A DNA stretch of 64,000 nt, taken from NCBI GenBank assembly GCA_913020115.1, contig CAJWBQ010000006.1, forward strand, positions 62,001-126,000. The letters run 5' to 3'. This document shows positions 45,615 to 60,600 of the stretch, piece after piece; the first letter of the stretch is position 1, and each line of letters opens with the position of its first letter. The translations under genes and the position numbers were made by a program. The stretch is from an uncultured Cellvibrionales bacterium. Its GTDB lineage: Bacteria > Pseudomonadota > Gammaproteobacteria > Pseudomonadales > Cellvibrionaceae. Under the pieces are notes generated by a model that ran no database searches, was not told the origin of the DNA, and saw nothing but the letters and a program-made list of their open reading frames with translations.

Positions 45615-48600
45615 CCACCACGACCGCATGTTTGCCGAAGCGCCTAAAAAGGCCTGATCTCCGGACTTGACTAACTTCTTACACTTGCCAAATGCGAGAC
45701 TTTTAAAGTTTAAGCTATTGATTTCTAACGCGAAACCCACTTTACTTTTCCCTGCCTCACCTAGGAAGGGTGCTGATTGTGCCACAGTCAAACTAGGGTT
45801 TCAACTTCCATCTGAACTTAGTTGCCGAACAATATAACCTCGGCGCCTAAGTTCAGCCACAACACCATCCTTTCCAAGCAAATGACCCAGACCAACCACC
45901 ATAAAAACCGCTTGTTTATCGAACAGAAATTGCTCAACCGCGGTGCTCATTTGACGGTTTCGATCAACAAAGATCAGCTGGTAAAGCTTTTGGCTGGTTT
46001 CATCATCTTCAAAAGCCCCGAGAATAAATTCAGCCAAAAGCGCCTCATCACCCTCAAGCCATGCTTGAGCCAAGCTTGTGAGTGTTTTTGCACTCCCGTC
46101 GAAGTTCTCGAGCGTTTGCCGTAAAAACCGCACCTGCTCCTCTTCAGTTAACTGGCTAAAAATAGACAGCTGCTGCTCCATAGTCTCAAGTTCAACAAGC
46201 GTGTGGCGATGCCCCTGCCGGAGCATGTATTGGTCAACACCCTTGTCCTGACTGTAAGCTGTTGTACGAATTTCTAAGTCAAGCAATTGCACTGCAACCA
46301 ACCAAGGTTTCACCCCATTCATTTGCAAAGGTTCAACGTTTAATTGCCTGCATATTTTTTCCAGCAAGCTCCATTCTTTTTTCGACAGCGCCGAACGCAA
46401 GCTTTCCCCTGTAGAATAGAGTCCGTGGCGACGCACGGTAGCAGCGGCTTGGTGCGGATTTAAATTTTCGCTATCAATTTCAACGGCCAATATATCTGAA
46501 GACTCAAACGCTCTTTGAATACGAGAAGGCAAAGGGTAAAAACTGTTCTGGCCATAATGAATGGACCCAAACAAATAAACCGGCGGTGATTTTTTTTGCG
46601 AACCGACACTATTAACCTGCCACAGCAATGGCTCTGCAAAAGTCAATAAGGGAAGTAGTAAAAGCAGCAAACAACTCGCGCATAAATTTTTCACGCTCAA
46701 GCGTCACTCTCAGTCACCGCGCTGTCGTCCCATGCATCAACAATCTCTCGCGCCGCACGAAAAGCGTCAAGAGTGGCTGGCGCACCTATATAGGGCAAAG
46801 CATGCAGCAAGACACCGCGAACTTCATCCTTAGTACATCCATTACGCAAGGCCCCTCGAACATGCCCTTTGAGCTCTTGAGGACACTTTAGTGCAGCCAA
46901 CATGGCAATGGTTATTAAGCTTCGCGTTTTGCGAGGAAGGTCATCGCGATCCCAAACATTCCCCCAAGCCGTCTCCATGACCATTTCTTGCAGTGGCGCA
47001 TCAAAATCATTGGTATTTGCAAGTGCGCGATCAACAAAAACATCACTCATCACTTCGCGCCGAATTGATTCGCCACGATTTCGTTTCGTATTTTTAGACA
47101 TAGCTAATTACCATGGGGATTCAGGTCACCCGACCGGGTAGCAACAACAACACACAATTTATCACTAATATTTCTAAAGCGGTGAGGCCGCCGGCGCAAA
47201 AAGAAAAACCCCTGCCCTTTTGTCAGCAACATTGTTTCTTTGCCAACACTCACCTCCAACTCTCCCTCAACCACCACGCCCGCCAACTCACCCTGATGAT
47301 TTTCATCAACCTTACCCCCATCAGTGCCCGGTAAGTAACGATCCACTGTCACCGAGAAATCCCTCTTGGTTTTCATGCAACCCAAAAGTCGCGACTCAAA
47401 ACCGCCCGAGCCGATATCAGGCATCTCATCCTCAGGATAAAATACCTTTACCGACTCAAGTAAATTAGGCTCAAAAAAATCTGCGAGAGACATGGGAATG
47501 CCTGACAGCACTTTTTGCAGAGAGCTTACTGACGGACTCACCCTGCCCTGCTCAATCAGGGAAATTGTGCTGTTGGTGACATTGGCGCGCTTGGCCAATT
47601 CACGCTGAGAATAACCCGCAATCCTGCGAACTATCTGCAAACGCTCGCCAATATCCAGAACCGTTTCAACCTCACCCACTGTAAGCATCTCCTACTCAGT
47701 CATTGGGGCTCCATACATAGCCGCAATACTACGCAAAACGATCACAATAGACAAAAATAGAAAAAGGGCTGTAAACAGCCCTTTTTAAATTAGCGTGTAC
47801 AGAAGCACAGGAACTACATACTTAAGATAACCTTGCCGCGCGCTCGACGCTCAGTTAAACAAGCAAAAGCTTCTTCATACTTATCAAAATCATACACTTC
47901 AGTAGTAATAGGCTCTAAGGTTCCTTCCTCAACCATGCCCAGCAACTCTTTAAAGTTCTGCATAGAGCCCTGAGGATCCCGAGCTGACCATCCGCCCCAA
48001 AACACACCTAATATATCTCCCGCTTTCAACAAAGGCAGATTTAAAGGTATTTTTGGAATAGGGCCGGCCGCAAAGCCAATCACCAAATGACGACCATACC
48101 AGGCAATAGAGCGATAAGCCTGCTCAGTATAATCACCACCTACGGGATCATAGATCACGTCTGCGCCCTTGCCTCCAGTCAACTCCTTGACTCGTTCTTT
48201 CAAGTTTTCGGTCGCGTAGTTGATGCGTAGATCGGCACCCACCTCGCAGGCAAAGTCCAGCTTCTCTTCTGTACTGGCAGCCGCAATAACCGTGGCCCCC
48301 ATTGCCTTACCGATCTGAATGGCAGTCACACCTACACCACCTGCCGCGCCCAACACCAGAAGGGTCTCACCCTTCTGGATTTTGGCACGCTGCTTAAGCG
48401 CATAATATGAAGTAGCATAAGTTATACAAAAACCTGCCGCCTGCTCAAAAGTCATGTTTGAAGCCATTGGCAAAGTCATCGCTTCATGAACAATAGCCTG
48501 CTCTGCAAAAGCACCCGTTGGCACCGTACAGATCACTCGATCACCTACAGCGTAACGAGTAACGCCTTCACCGATTTCACGCACTACACCAGCCGCTTCA

Positions 48601-51600
48601 GAGCCGGGCACAAAAGGTAGAGGAGGCTTAACTTGATACTTTCCTTCAATAATCAAAGAATCGGGAAAGTTCAATCCTGCCGCTTTAATATCAACCAGCA
48701 TCTCTCCCTTACCTACCGCAGGCAACTCTCGCTCTACAATAGCAAGCTTGTCTGCGGGGCCGTATTCACTACACACTAATGCTCTCATATTTATCGCTCT
48801 ATTATGACTAAGCTTATGCTACTTCGAACAGGCCAGCAGCACCCATGCCGCCACCTACACACATTGTCACTACAACATACTTCACACCGCGACGCTTTCC
48901 TTCGATGAGGGCGTGACCCACCATACGAGCACCACTCATGCCGTAGGGGTGACCAATAGAGATAGCGCCACCGTTAACGTTAAATTTCGCCGGGTCAATG
49001 CCCAGCTTATCGCGGCAGTAAAGCGCCTGAACAGCGAACGCTTCGTTTAGCTCCCACAAACCGATATCGTCAACCGTTAAACCATTGCGCTGTAACAACT
49101 TTGGAATAGCAAAAACAGGACCAATGCCCATTTCATCAGGCTCGCAACCCGCAACAGCCATACCGCGATAGATACCAAGAGGGGCAAGGCCACGCTTCTC
49201 AGCTAGCTCGCGGTCCATCATCACAACCGCAGATGCACCATCAGACAATTGACTAGCGTTACCGGCCGTAATAAAGCCACCTTCACGCACAGGGTTTAAA
49301 CCACTTAGACTTTCAATAGTGGTAGAAGGACGGTTGCCTTCATCCTTGCTCAAGGTGACTTCTTCAAAGGAAGTTTCCTTGGTTTCTTTATTGAACACAG
49401 CCTTAGTACAAGTAACAGGAACAATTTCGTCATCAAAATAACCCGCTGCCTGACCGGCCGCAGTCAATTGCTGAGACTGAAATGCATATTCATCTTGCGC
49501 TTCTCGAGAAATATTGTAGCGTTTAGCGACAATTTCAGCGGTATCGATCATTGGCATGTAAACAGCTGGTGCCAGCTCCATTACCGTTGGGTCTGCTGCA
49601 CGGAACAAGTTCATCTTATCGTTCTGAACCAAACTGATAGAATCAACGCCGCCGGCTACAACAATTGGGGCGCCATCAACAATAATTTGCTTAGCCGCAG
49701 TAGCAATACTCATCAAACCTGAAGAGCACTGACGGTCCATGGTCATACCCGCAACTGAAGTTGGCAAGCCAGACGCAATTGCAATTTGACGAGCGACGTT
49801 GCTGCCGCCACTACCTTGCTGGAGCGCTGCGCCAAAAATACAATCGTCAACTTCAGCGCCTTCAATACCGGCACGAGCCACCGCTGCACGTACAGCGTGA
49901 GAAGCTAAGGTAGGAACTTCCAAATTATTAAACGCACCGCGATAGGCTTTGCCAATGGGCGTACGAGCTGTTGATACAATCACTGCTTCTTTCATGATAA
50001 TGCCTTCTAGTCTTTACTCAAAAAAAAGCCCAAGCTGACTTGGGCGAAAATTAATTATGGCTTGATGCCGAAAAATGCCATTGCCTTTGTCAAAAACTTT
50101 TCAGTTTGCTGACCGCCAGACGTAAGCTCTTTCTGTGTAGACGCATCGTTAATAACATCAAACTGTGCCAGCACATTCTCAGGAACCTGCTCTTCTGGCG
50201 GCAGATAAATGCCGTCTGTTTCATAGATATGCGTACTTGCATACCCGCCAACACCAGCGCATAAGATAAAGCGATTTGGCGCGTCTTCATGAACCAAAGT
50301 GACTAGGCCGGTTGTTACCGACTCAGGTGTCATCAACTTAAACAGCTCCTCTGGCATCAAGTCTTCAGTCATACGCGTACCCGCCGTAGGCGCCAAGGTA
50401 TTGACCTTGATATTGTACTTATGACCTTCAAGCACCAGAGTATTCATCAAGCCAATAACAGCCATCTTGGCGGCGCCATAGTTAGACTGACCAAAATTGC
50501 CGTACATGCCCGAAGAAGAAGACGTCATGACAATACGACCGTACTCCTGGGTTTTCATGATTTCCCAAACAGCTTTAGAGCAATTCACAGCACCCATTAA
50601 GTGCACGTCAACTACCAAGCGGAAATCGTCTAGAGTCATCTTGGAAAAGCTCTTATCGCGCAAGATACCGGCGTTATTCACCAAAATATCAATACGGCCC
50701 CACTTTTCCATGGCCTGCTTAACCATATCTTCAACTTCGTCAAACTTCGCAACGTTTGCACCGTGAGCCATGGCTTCGCCACCCTGCTCTTCAATTAAAC
50801 GTACAACTTCTAGTGCTGCATCAGAAGAAGCGCCGCTGCCATCCCGCGCCGCACCCAAGTCATTCACTACAACTTTTGCGCCACGTGCTGCAAGCGCCAA
50901 AGCATGGGTTCGGCCCAGACCATTGCCCGCACCTGTGATAATTGCAACTTGTCCATCTAATCGTATAGTCATCTAAAACTGCCTCTCAAAATACTTAAAC
51001 CAAACCTAAATCAAAAAAATTTACTGAACAATCTGCATGCCTAACCATTCCGCCATCAGCGCTGGTTTTTCCTGACCTTTAATTTCCACGACAATGGAGT
51101 AAGTCATCAAAAAACTACCTGGGTTCTTTTCCACAGCAGATTTCAGGGTGGCCACTGCGCGAATTTCGCTATTCACATTCACTGGGTTAACAAAGCGAAC
51201 TTTATCAAAACCGTAATTGATGCCCATCACTACGCCATCTAGCACATAGCCATATTCAGCCGAGAAGTAGGACAGCATTGATAGACTCAAAAAACCGTGG
51301 GCAATTGTTGAACCGAAGGGTGTTTTCTTGGCCGCTTCTTCATCTATGTGAATGAATTGGTGGTCCAGAGTAGCATCAGCAAAGTCGTTAATTCGATCCT
51401 GCTCCACTTTAAACCAAGCCGTAGGCTCGATAGTGACGCCAACTAGTTCTTGCAACTGATCGCGAGAAATAACTTTCCCCATTGGGTAACTCCTAGTCAA
51501 AAAAGGTACGGATGTGTGGCTGACCATATTAGGGTAAACCCTAATGCTTGGCAAATCATTTGAACTTTGGGGATGTTTATTCAGGGTTTTTCATCGAGAG

Positions 51601-54600
51601 ACACAGCTGCTAGACGGGAATAAAGAGGGCAGACCTCAGTGCAATGGGATTTTGGTAATTCAGGGAGAGGAAGTGTGCGGCAATAGGTACAGCCGCGATC
51701 GCCGCTGCTAAACCGGGCTATACCCGTGGTTTATACAGCGGCGCATCAAGGCAACTAAATACTAGTAATAAGCCGAGGACTTATCCGAGTGGTCGGTAAT
51801 GTCACGTACACCCTTTAATTCAGGCACCTTCGCCAACAGCGTCTTTTCAACACCGTCTTTTAAGGTCATATCAACAGCACTGCAACCCTGACAGCCGCCG
51901 CCGAACTTCAGCACTGCATAAAAATCGTCTGTTAGTTCTAACAAACTAACGTCTCCACCATGGGCAGCCAAACCAGGGTTCACCTCGTTATAGAGGACAT
52001 AATTAATCTTGTCTTCAATCGGGCTGTCGTCATTAACCTGGGGCATTTTAGAATTTGGAGCACGGATCGTCAGCTGACCACCCATGCGATCGGCTGAGTA
52101 ATCTACCTTGGCATCTTCCAGAAAAGGCAGGCTGCGCTCCTCAAACCACGCATCGAAGCCCGTCATAGGAACTTGAACATCGCCCTCCTGCTCTTCGCCT
52201 GGCCTAGAATAAGCAATGCAGGTTTCTGCCTGAGGAGTACCGGGACTCGAAACAAACATTCGGATACCGATACCCTCGGTATTTTGCTTCTCTAAAAGGT
52301 CACACAAATAGGCTTGCGCTGACTCAGTGATGGTGACATTAACCATAGAACTTCCATACCTTAGTAAATTGCTCAGGTATTTTACGGCAAAGTGAGCCGG
52401 AGATAAACCAGTAGCTTCATCACGCCAAATTTAAACTTATATCGGCCTGATTAATCTGCTACACTAACTATATCAAAATATATCAATATAGATCGGCGCC
52501 ACTTTTCAGCCCCGCTCTCAGTCAATAGGTTACAAAATGACAGATCGCAATACCCGCATCGCCCAAATTCACCAGACCATAAAAGAACGTATTCTGATAC
52601 TGGATGGCGGTATGGGCACTCTCATTCAGAGCCATAAATTGCAAGAAGCGGATTACCGCGGGGAGCGTTTCGCCAATTATCACCTAGATATCGCAGGCAA
52701 CAACGACCTGCTTTCAATCACTCAGCCCGATATTATCAGCGACATTCACCGCGCCTACTTGCAAAGTGGCGCCGATATATTGGAAACAAACACATTTAAC
52801 GCGACCCGGCTTTCACTGTCTGACTACGACATGGAAGATCTCGCCTACGAAATCAACTTCGAGTCAGCCAGCCTTGCTCGTAAAGTGGCTGATGAATTTA
52901 CCGTCAAAGACCCCGGCAAACCTCGCTTTGTCGCTGGCGTAATTGGGCCAACAAGCCGCACCTGCTCAATTTCGCCAGACGTAAATGACCCTGCCGCGCG
53001 CAATGTGACTTTCGATAGCCTAGTGGAGAACTACCTTGAGTCTCTAGACGGCTTGATCAAGGGCGGTGCAGACCTCATTTTGATCGAGACAATATTCGAT
53101 ACGCTTAACGCCAAAGCTGCTGTATTTGCCGTAAAAGAATATTTCGAACGTGAAAATATTGAATTGCCCCTGATGATTTCGGGCACTATCACCGACGCCT
53201 CCGGCCGAACACTTTCAGGCCAAACAACGGAAGCTTTCTACAATTCATTGGCCCACGCCAAACCGCTGTCTATTGGCCTAAACTGCGCGCTTGGCGCGAA
53301 GGAACTGCGCACCTACGTGCAAGAGTTGTCCCGTGTAGCAAACTGCCACGTCTCTGCTCACCCCAATGCCGGCCTTCCGAATGAATTTGGCGAGTACGAC
53401 GAAACACCAGAAGAAACGGCGGCCATCGTCGAAGAGTTTGCCAGCAGTGGCTTCCTTAACATTATTGGCGGGTGTTGCGGCACCACGCCCGAACACATTC
53501 GCGCCATTGCCGACGCGATGAAAGTACATAAGCCGCGCGTAATTCCCGACATTGAAATTGCTTGCCGCTTGTCGGGCCTTGAACCTTTTACAATTTCAGC
53601 CGACTCACTGTTTGTGAACGTTGGCGAGCGATGCAATATCACAGGGTCCGCTAGATTCAAACGCCTTATTGTTGAAGAAGATTACGATACCGCCTTACAG
53701 GTGGCACTGGAACAAGTACAAGACGGCGCACAAATAATTGATATCAACATGGACGAAGGCATGCTCGATTCCGAAGCGGCCATGGTCCGTTTCCTAAATT
53801 TGATTGCCGGCGAGCCAGACATTTCTCGCGTACCCATCATGGTTGATTCTTCAAAGTGGGAAGTTATTGAAGCGGGCTTGAAGTGCATACAAGGCAAAAG
53901 TATCGTCAATTCCATCAGCATGAAAGAAGGCGAGCAAGAATTTATAGACAAAGCCAAGCTTTGCCAGCGCTATGGTGCTGCCGTTGTCGTCATGGCCTTT
54001 GATGAAAAAGGCCAGGCTGATACCTTCGCGCGCAAAACAGAAATTTGCGCCCGCTCTTATGAACTCTTGGTTAACGAAGCCGGTTTTGCACCGCAAGACA
54101 TTATTTTTGACCCAAATATTTTTGCAGTAGCCACAGGCATTGAAGAACACAACAACTACGCTGTTGACTTCATTCTCGCCGCTGAATGGATCCGCGATAA
54201 CCTCCCTCACGCGGGTATATCTGGCGGAGTGAGTAACGTGTCTTTCTCTTTCCGCGGCAATAACCCAGTGCGCGAAGCCATACACTCTGCTTTTTTGTAC
54301 CACGCCATCAAGGCCGGTTTAAACATGGGTATCGTTAACGCCGGTCAGCTGGCCGTATACGACGATTTACCAGAGGAGCTCAGAGAAAAAGTAGAAGATG
54401 TCGTTCTCAATCGCTCAGACGAAGCCACCGAAGCACTGCTAGACATTGCCGACAAATATAAAGGTGACGGCAGTACTGGTGAGAAAAAGGAAGACCTTGA
54501 GTGGCGCAGCTGGCCTGTGGCAAAACGCCTTGAGCATTCGCTCGTAAAGGGCATTTCAACCTTCATAATAGAAGACACTGAGGCAGCACGCCTAGAAAGT

Positions 54601-57600
54601 GCCCGCCCTCTTCACGTTATTGAAGGCCCTTTGATGGACGGAATGAATGTTGTTGGCGACTTGTTTGGCTCAGGAAAAATGTTCTTGCCTCAAGTAGTTA
54701 AGTCCGCGCGCGTCATGAAACAATCGGTTGCTCATCTCCAGCCCTTCATTGAAGAAGAAAAAGACGAGAAAGCGAAACCCAACGGCAAGATTGTCATGGC
54801 CACGGTAAAAGGCGACGTTCACGACATTGGAAAAAATATTGTCGGCGTGGTTTTGCAGTGCAACAACTACGAGGTCATCGATCTTGGCGTCATGGTGCCT
54901 TGTGAAAAAATTCTTCGCGTAGCAGTGGAAGAAAAGTGTGACCTTATCGGCCTCTCCGGTTTAATCACACCCTCGCTGGATGAAATGGTTACGGTTGCCG
55001 CAGAAATGGAGAGACAAGGCATTAAATTACCCCTGCTCATTGGCGGAGCCACGACCTCCAAAGCGCACACCGCGGTTAAAATTGACCCTAAATTCAATCT
55101 TGACCAAACAATTTATGTCGCAGATGCGTCGCGAGCCGTTGGGGTTGCAGGTAAATTATTAGGCGACAAAAAAGCCGAATATATTGAAGAGATTCAAGCC
55201 GACTACGTCAAAGTACGAGAGCGAAATGCAGGCCGAAAAGCCCGCGGCACTCTACTGAGCTATCCGAAGGCAATTGAAGCGGGCTTTAAAGCCGACTGGG
55301 AAAATTACACCCCGCCTAAACCTACATTTACCGGCACAAAAGTCTTTGACAACTATCCTCTCGAAGACCTAGTTGACAGCATAGACTGGACCCCCTTCTT
55401 TATAAGCTGGGATCTGGCCGGTAAATACCCTCGCATTCTAAATGATGACGTAGTGGGTGAAGCCGCTACGCAATTATTTGCCGATGCACAAGCCATGCTA
55501 AAACGCATCATTGACGAAAAGCTCTTGAGTGCTCGAGCCGTTATTGGCTTTTGGCCTGCGAACACGGTTAACCACGACGACATTGCCGTATTTAACGACG
55601 AAAGCCGCTCCAGTGAGCAGGAACGACTGCACCACATTCGCGTGCAAAATAAAAAACCAGGCAACATTAAACCCAACTACTCTCTGGCCGACTTCGTTGC
55701 ACCAAAGGAAACCAACACCCAAGACTATGTAGGTGGCTTCGTCGTAACCGCTGGCATAGGTGCTGAGGCCCTGTGTAAAAGTTTTGAAGACGCTCTCGAT
55801 GACTACAGCAGCATTATGGTGAAAGCCCTAGCGGATCGCCTGGCCGAGGCTTTTGCTGAACACATGCACGCTCGCGTAAGGAAAGAGTTCTGGGCTTATG
55901 GAAGTAATGAAGAGCTGAGCAACGAAGATCTAATTAAAGAGCGCTATCAAGGTATACGACCTGCACCGGGCTATCCAGCCTGCCCAGATCATACTGAAAA
56001 AGCGGCCCTATTCCGCTTATTGGATGCCGAAAATGCCACCGGCGTAGAACTGACTGAGCATTTTGCCATGTACCCTGCGGCAGCCGTGTCAGGTTGGTAC
56101 TTCTCACACCCTGAGTCCACCTATTTTGCCACCGGCAAGATCAACCGCGATCAGGTGGAATCACTCGCCGAACGCAAAGGTATGACCGTAGCGACTTTAG
56201 AGCGCTGGCTACAGCCCGTCTTAGGTTATGATGACTGAGCGAGATAATTAAGGAGCACGCTATGAGCGATGAGAATAAGCCTCAAAAACCCAGCTTTTGG
56301 CAGATTGTGCTCAGTACCATGGGCGCCGCCTTTGGCGTCCAAAGCAAGAAAACCCAAGAACGTGATTTCCAACAAGGCAATATCTATACCTATATTATCG
56401 CTGGCGTAATCTTTACAGCTCTATTTGTGGCCGTGGTAGCCACAATTGTTAGCACAGTACTTAGCAAGACTGGTGCGTAGAGAGACTTGGCGCTTCTCCA
56501 GCTGTCCCAAATCATCTTAGACAACCACCAAAAAGCCGCACAAACCATAGGCTTGTGCGGCTTTTAAGAAACTTAGTCTGAATCGGGGTCTATTGACCGC
56601 TAACCCAAAAAATACAAGTAGTAACAAAGATAGCAATTAAAACAATAGCAGCAATAGCATCAGCAGCGCTGTCGCCCTGTTCTTGCATTTGAATTTCTTG
56701 GTTCATTTTTATTATTCTCCGATTTTTATTATTGAAAATATTCGCGGGTTCTGATTTAACCCCACCTAATGAGGGCTGGCAAGCCCTAATCAGGCATTAT
56801 TACTAAAAGATATACAAATATACAAATCAATTTGTTCGAATTGAGCGCTTAAAATGATAAAGTCACCGTCGCAAAAATCAACAAACGCCCACATTGCTCA
56901 GTTTCGCACTCGCAGGGGGCCTCAAATTGTTATATTCTGCGCAGCAAATTTCCCTGCTGACCAAAAACGTTAGATTCGGTCAGTTAATAACTTAAAGTTA
57001 TAAGGCATAAGCAAACGATGTATGCATACGACCAATATGACCACCAGATCATCAGCGACCGTGTGGCCCAATTCCGCGGCCAAACCGAGCGCTACCTAGC
57101 CGGCGACCTAAAAGAAGAAGAGTTTCTGCCTTTGCGCCTGCAAAATGGCCTCTATGTGCAGCGCCTGGCTCCTATGCTGCGCGTCAACGTTCCCTACGGC
57201 ATGCTCAACTCCACACAGCTACGCCGCTTAGCTCACATCGCACGCGCTTACGATAAGGGCTACTGCCATATCAGTACCCGTCAGAACGTGCAGTTTAACT
57301 GGCCCGAACTCGCCAATGTGCCAGATATATTGGCAGAACTGGCCGAAGTTGAAATGCACGCAACCCAATCCAGTGGCAACTGCATACGCAACACTACATC
57401 CGACCAATTTGCCGGTATTGCGCCCGACGAAGAGATTGATCCTCGTCCTTACTGTGAAATCATTCGCCAGTGGTCAACCCTACACCCAGAGTTCGCCTTC
57501 TTACCTCGCAAATTCAAAGTAGCGGTAACTGGCGCCAATGACGACCGTGCAGCGGTACAGCTGCACGACATTGGTCTGCAAGTTGTACAAAATGACGCTG

Positions 57601-60600
57601 GTGAGATCGGTTTTAAGGTGATTGTGGGGGGCGGCCTCGGCCGAACGCCGGTACTAGGCAGCCTCATCAAAGAATTCCTACCTCAGCAGCACTTGCTGTC
57701 GTACATGGAAGCTATCTTGCGGGTATACAATCTGCTTGGGCGCCGCGACAACAAATACAAAGCACGGATCAAAATATTGGTGCGCGCGATGGGGGCAGAA
57801 GCCTTCGCTGAAAAAGTGGACGCGGAATGGGAGTTTCTTAAAGATGGGCCCTCGACTTTAACCCTTGAAGAAATTGAACGTGCCAAGCGTTTCTTCACAG
57901 AGCCCGCCTACGAAACTTTAGACGCAGCCGCCGCGGAAGCCTCTTTAGATGCCCAGGCGAAAGAACACAAGGCCTTTAAAATTTGGCTTACGCGCAACGT
58001 CCGCGAACACCGTAAAGCGGGTTATGCCGCTGTGACGCTCTCGCTGAAACCAACCGGCGTGGCCCCTGGTGATGTAACCGACAGCCAACTTGATACTATT
58101 GCGGGTCTCGCAGATCAATTTTCCTTTGCTGAAGTTCGCACAACCCACGAGCAAAACATTGTCTTGGGCGATGTACGCAAATCAGACCTATTTGAACTTT
58201 GGCAGGCAGCCAAAGTAGCTGGATTTGCGACGCCAAATATCGGCACACTAACCGATATGATCTGCTGCCCCGGCGGCGATTTCTGCTCCCTAGCCAACGC
58301 CAAATCAATTCCTATTGCCGAATCGATACAGCGCCGCTTTGATGATATGGACTATCTCTATGACCTCGGCGATATCGACCTCAACATCTCAGGCTGTATG
58401 AATGCTTGTGGTCACCACCATGTGGGTCACATTGGTATTTTAGGCGTGGACAAAAAAGGCGCCGAGTTCTACCAAGTACAGCTTGGCGGTAGCGCTGGCA
58501 GCGACGCTTCACTGGGCAAGGTACTTGGCCCAGCGTTTGGCCAAGACGAAATGTCTGACGTGATCACCAAATTACTCGATGTGTTTGTAGAAATTCGACG
58601 CGGCGACGAACTATTTATTGATACCTACCGACGCGTAGGCTTAGTGCCCTTCAAGGAGCGAGTTTATGCCAAAGCTAATTAAAGATAAGGCCATTGTTGA
58701 AAACGCCTGGCAGTGGCTCGCAGTAAATGATGAAGACGCAGCACCGACGGTGCCCGTAGGTCAGGTGATTGTGCCTCTAAAACTTTGGCTGGCTCAGCGC
58801 GATACCCTGGGTTCAAGGCAAGACGTTGGCGTTTACCTGCAAAACGACGAAAATCCTGAAGACCTTAAGGATGACGTTAGCAAACTACCACTCATTGCCA
58901 TTGAGTTTCCTGCCTTCATGGACGGCCGCGGCTTTACTCTGGGGCGACTGTTTCGCGAGCGCTATGGCTTCAAGGGTGAACTAAGGGCAGCTGGTGGTTT
59001 CATACGCGATCAGCTCACTTACCTTTCACGCTGCGGTTTCAATGCCTTTGATTGCAATGAAACCTTCGATTTAGACTCGGCGCTCAGTTCATTGAACGAT
59101 TTGCCTGAGTACTACCAAGCCGCAGCTGACCAAGAGCTTCCATTATTCCGCCGCAGGGACTGATACCCTGCAGCCACTCTCGCCCTCACGGCGAGAGTGG
59201 CCCCCTCCTCTCTCATTAAAACCGCAATGCCTCAGAAGTTGAGACAGATGCAATTCCACGCTAAAACTGCAACAATATCGCCACTGTATTCTTCCAAGCC
59301 ACGACATCACTCTACAAGAGACTTTAACTGAACCATGGGCGAAACTCTTTTCCAATCATTTGTTCTGATCTTTTCCGGTGCGGCTATTATCGCCACCGTG
59401 GCACTTTATACACGCCAACCATTATTGGTGGCTTACATTGCGCTGGGCGCCATTGTTGGCCCTTACGGCATGAAATTAATTACGGACGTTGACGTCGTCA
59501 GTGAGATGTCGCGTATCGGCATTATCTTTCTACTGTTTTTGCTCGGCTTAGACATGCAACCCAAAGCCCTGGTCTCAGTATTAAAAAAAGCCACCAGTGT
59601 CGCGCTGATAAGCTCAGCCTCATTTGCACTCAGCGGATACGCTCTCGGCTACGCCTTTGGCTTCACTCATGTTGAAAACTTAATTATTGGCATGGCCATG
59701 ATGTTTTCAAGCACTATCATTGGCATTAAGTTACTGCCTACAACGGTACTGCACCACCGTCACACAGGCGAAATGATGGTGGGTCTGCTATTGCTTCAGG
59801 ATTTTATTGCGATTCTTTGCTTAATGGTTTTACTAAGCGGCAATTTGGGCGAAGTCGACCTCAGCCAATTACTCATGACCTTAGTCGCCCTGCCATTGGT
59901 AGGCTTGTTTGCCTATGGATTTGTCCGCTTTGTACTCTTAAAACTGATTCAGAAATTCGACCGTTTTCATGAATACATATTTTTAGTGGCTCTGGGCTGG
60001 TGTTTAGGCATGGCCGAAATTTCAGAAATTTTAGGGCTGTCGGCCGAGATTGGGGCGTTTATCGCGGGTATTACTTTAGCCACTAGCCCCATAGCCCAAT
60101 ACATTGCTCTCAGCCTTAAACCGCTAAGAGACTTTTTCCTCATTTTGTTTTTCTTCTCAATTGGCGCGCGCTTCAATTTGAGCTTGCTTCCAGACATCGC
60201 TATTCCAGCGCTGCTGATGGCCGGCATCGTTTTGGCGCTGAAGCCACTGGTTTTCCGTTTTCTACTAAGGCATCAAAGTGAACACAACACCTTAGCTTGG
60301 AACATTGGTTTTCGGCTGGGACAGATCAGCGAATTTTCTTTGCTGATTGCATTTGTCGCGACCAATGCCTCGCTCATATCAGAAAAAGCATCAACCCTGA
60401 TTCAAGCGACGGCAATTATCACCTTCCTGGTCTCAAGCTACATCGTTATATTCAACTACCCTAACCCCATAGCGGTAAGCGACAAGTTACGCAGAGACTA
60501 GACTTACAATAATTTATTGGCCAGCGCGTAGGCTAAGTAGATCCACAGAGCAATTGACAGAGCCAGGCGATAGGGTTTTCTGGCCTCGGTCTGTTTAATA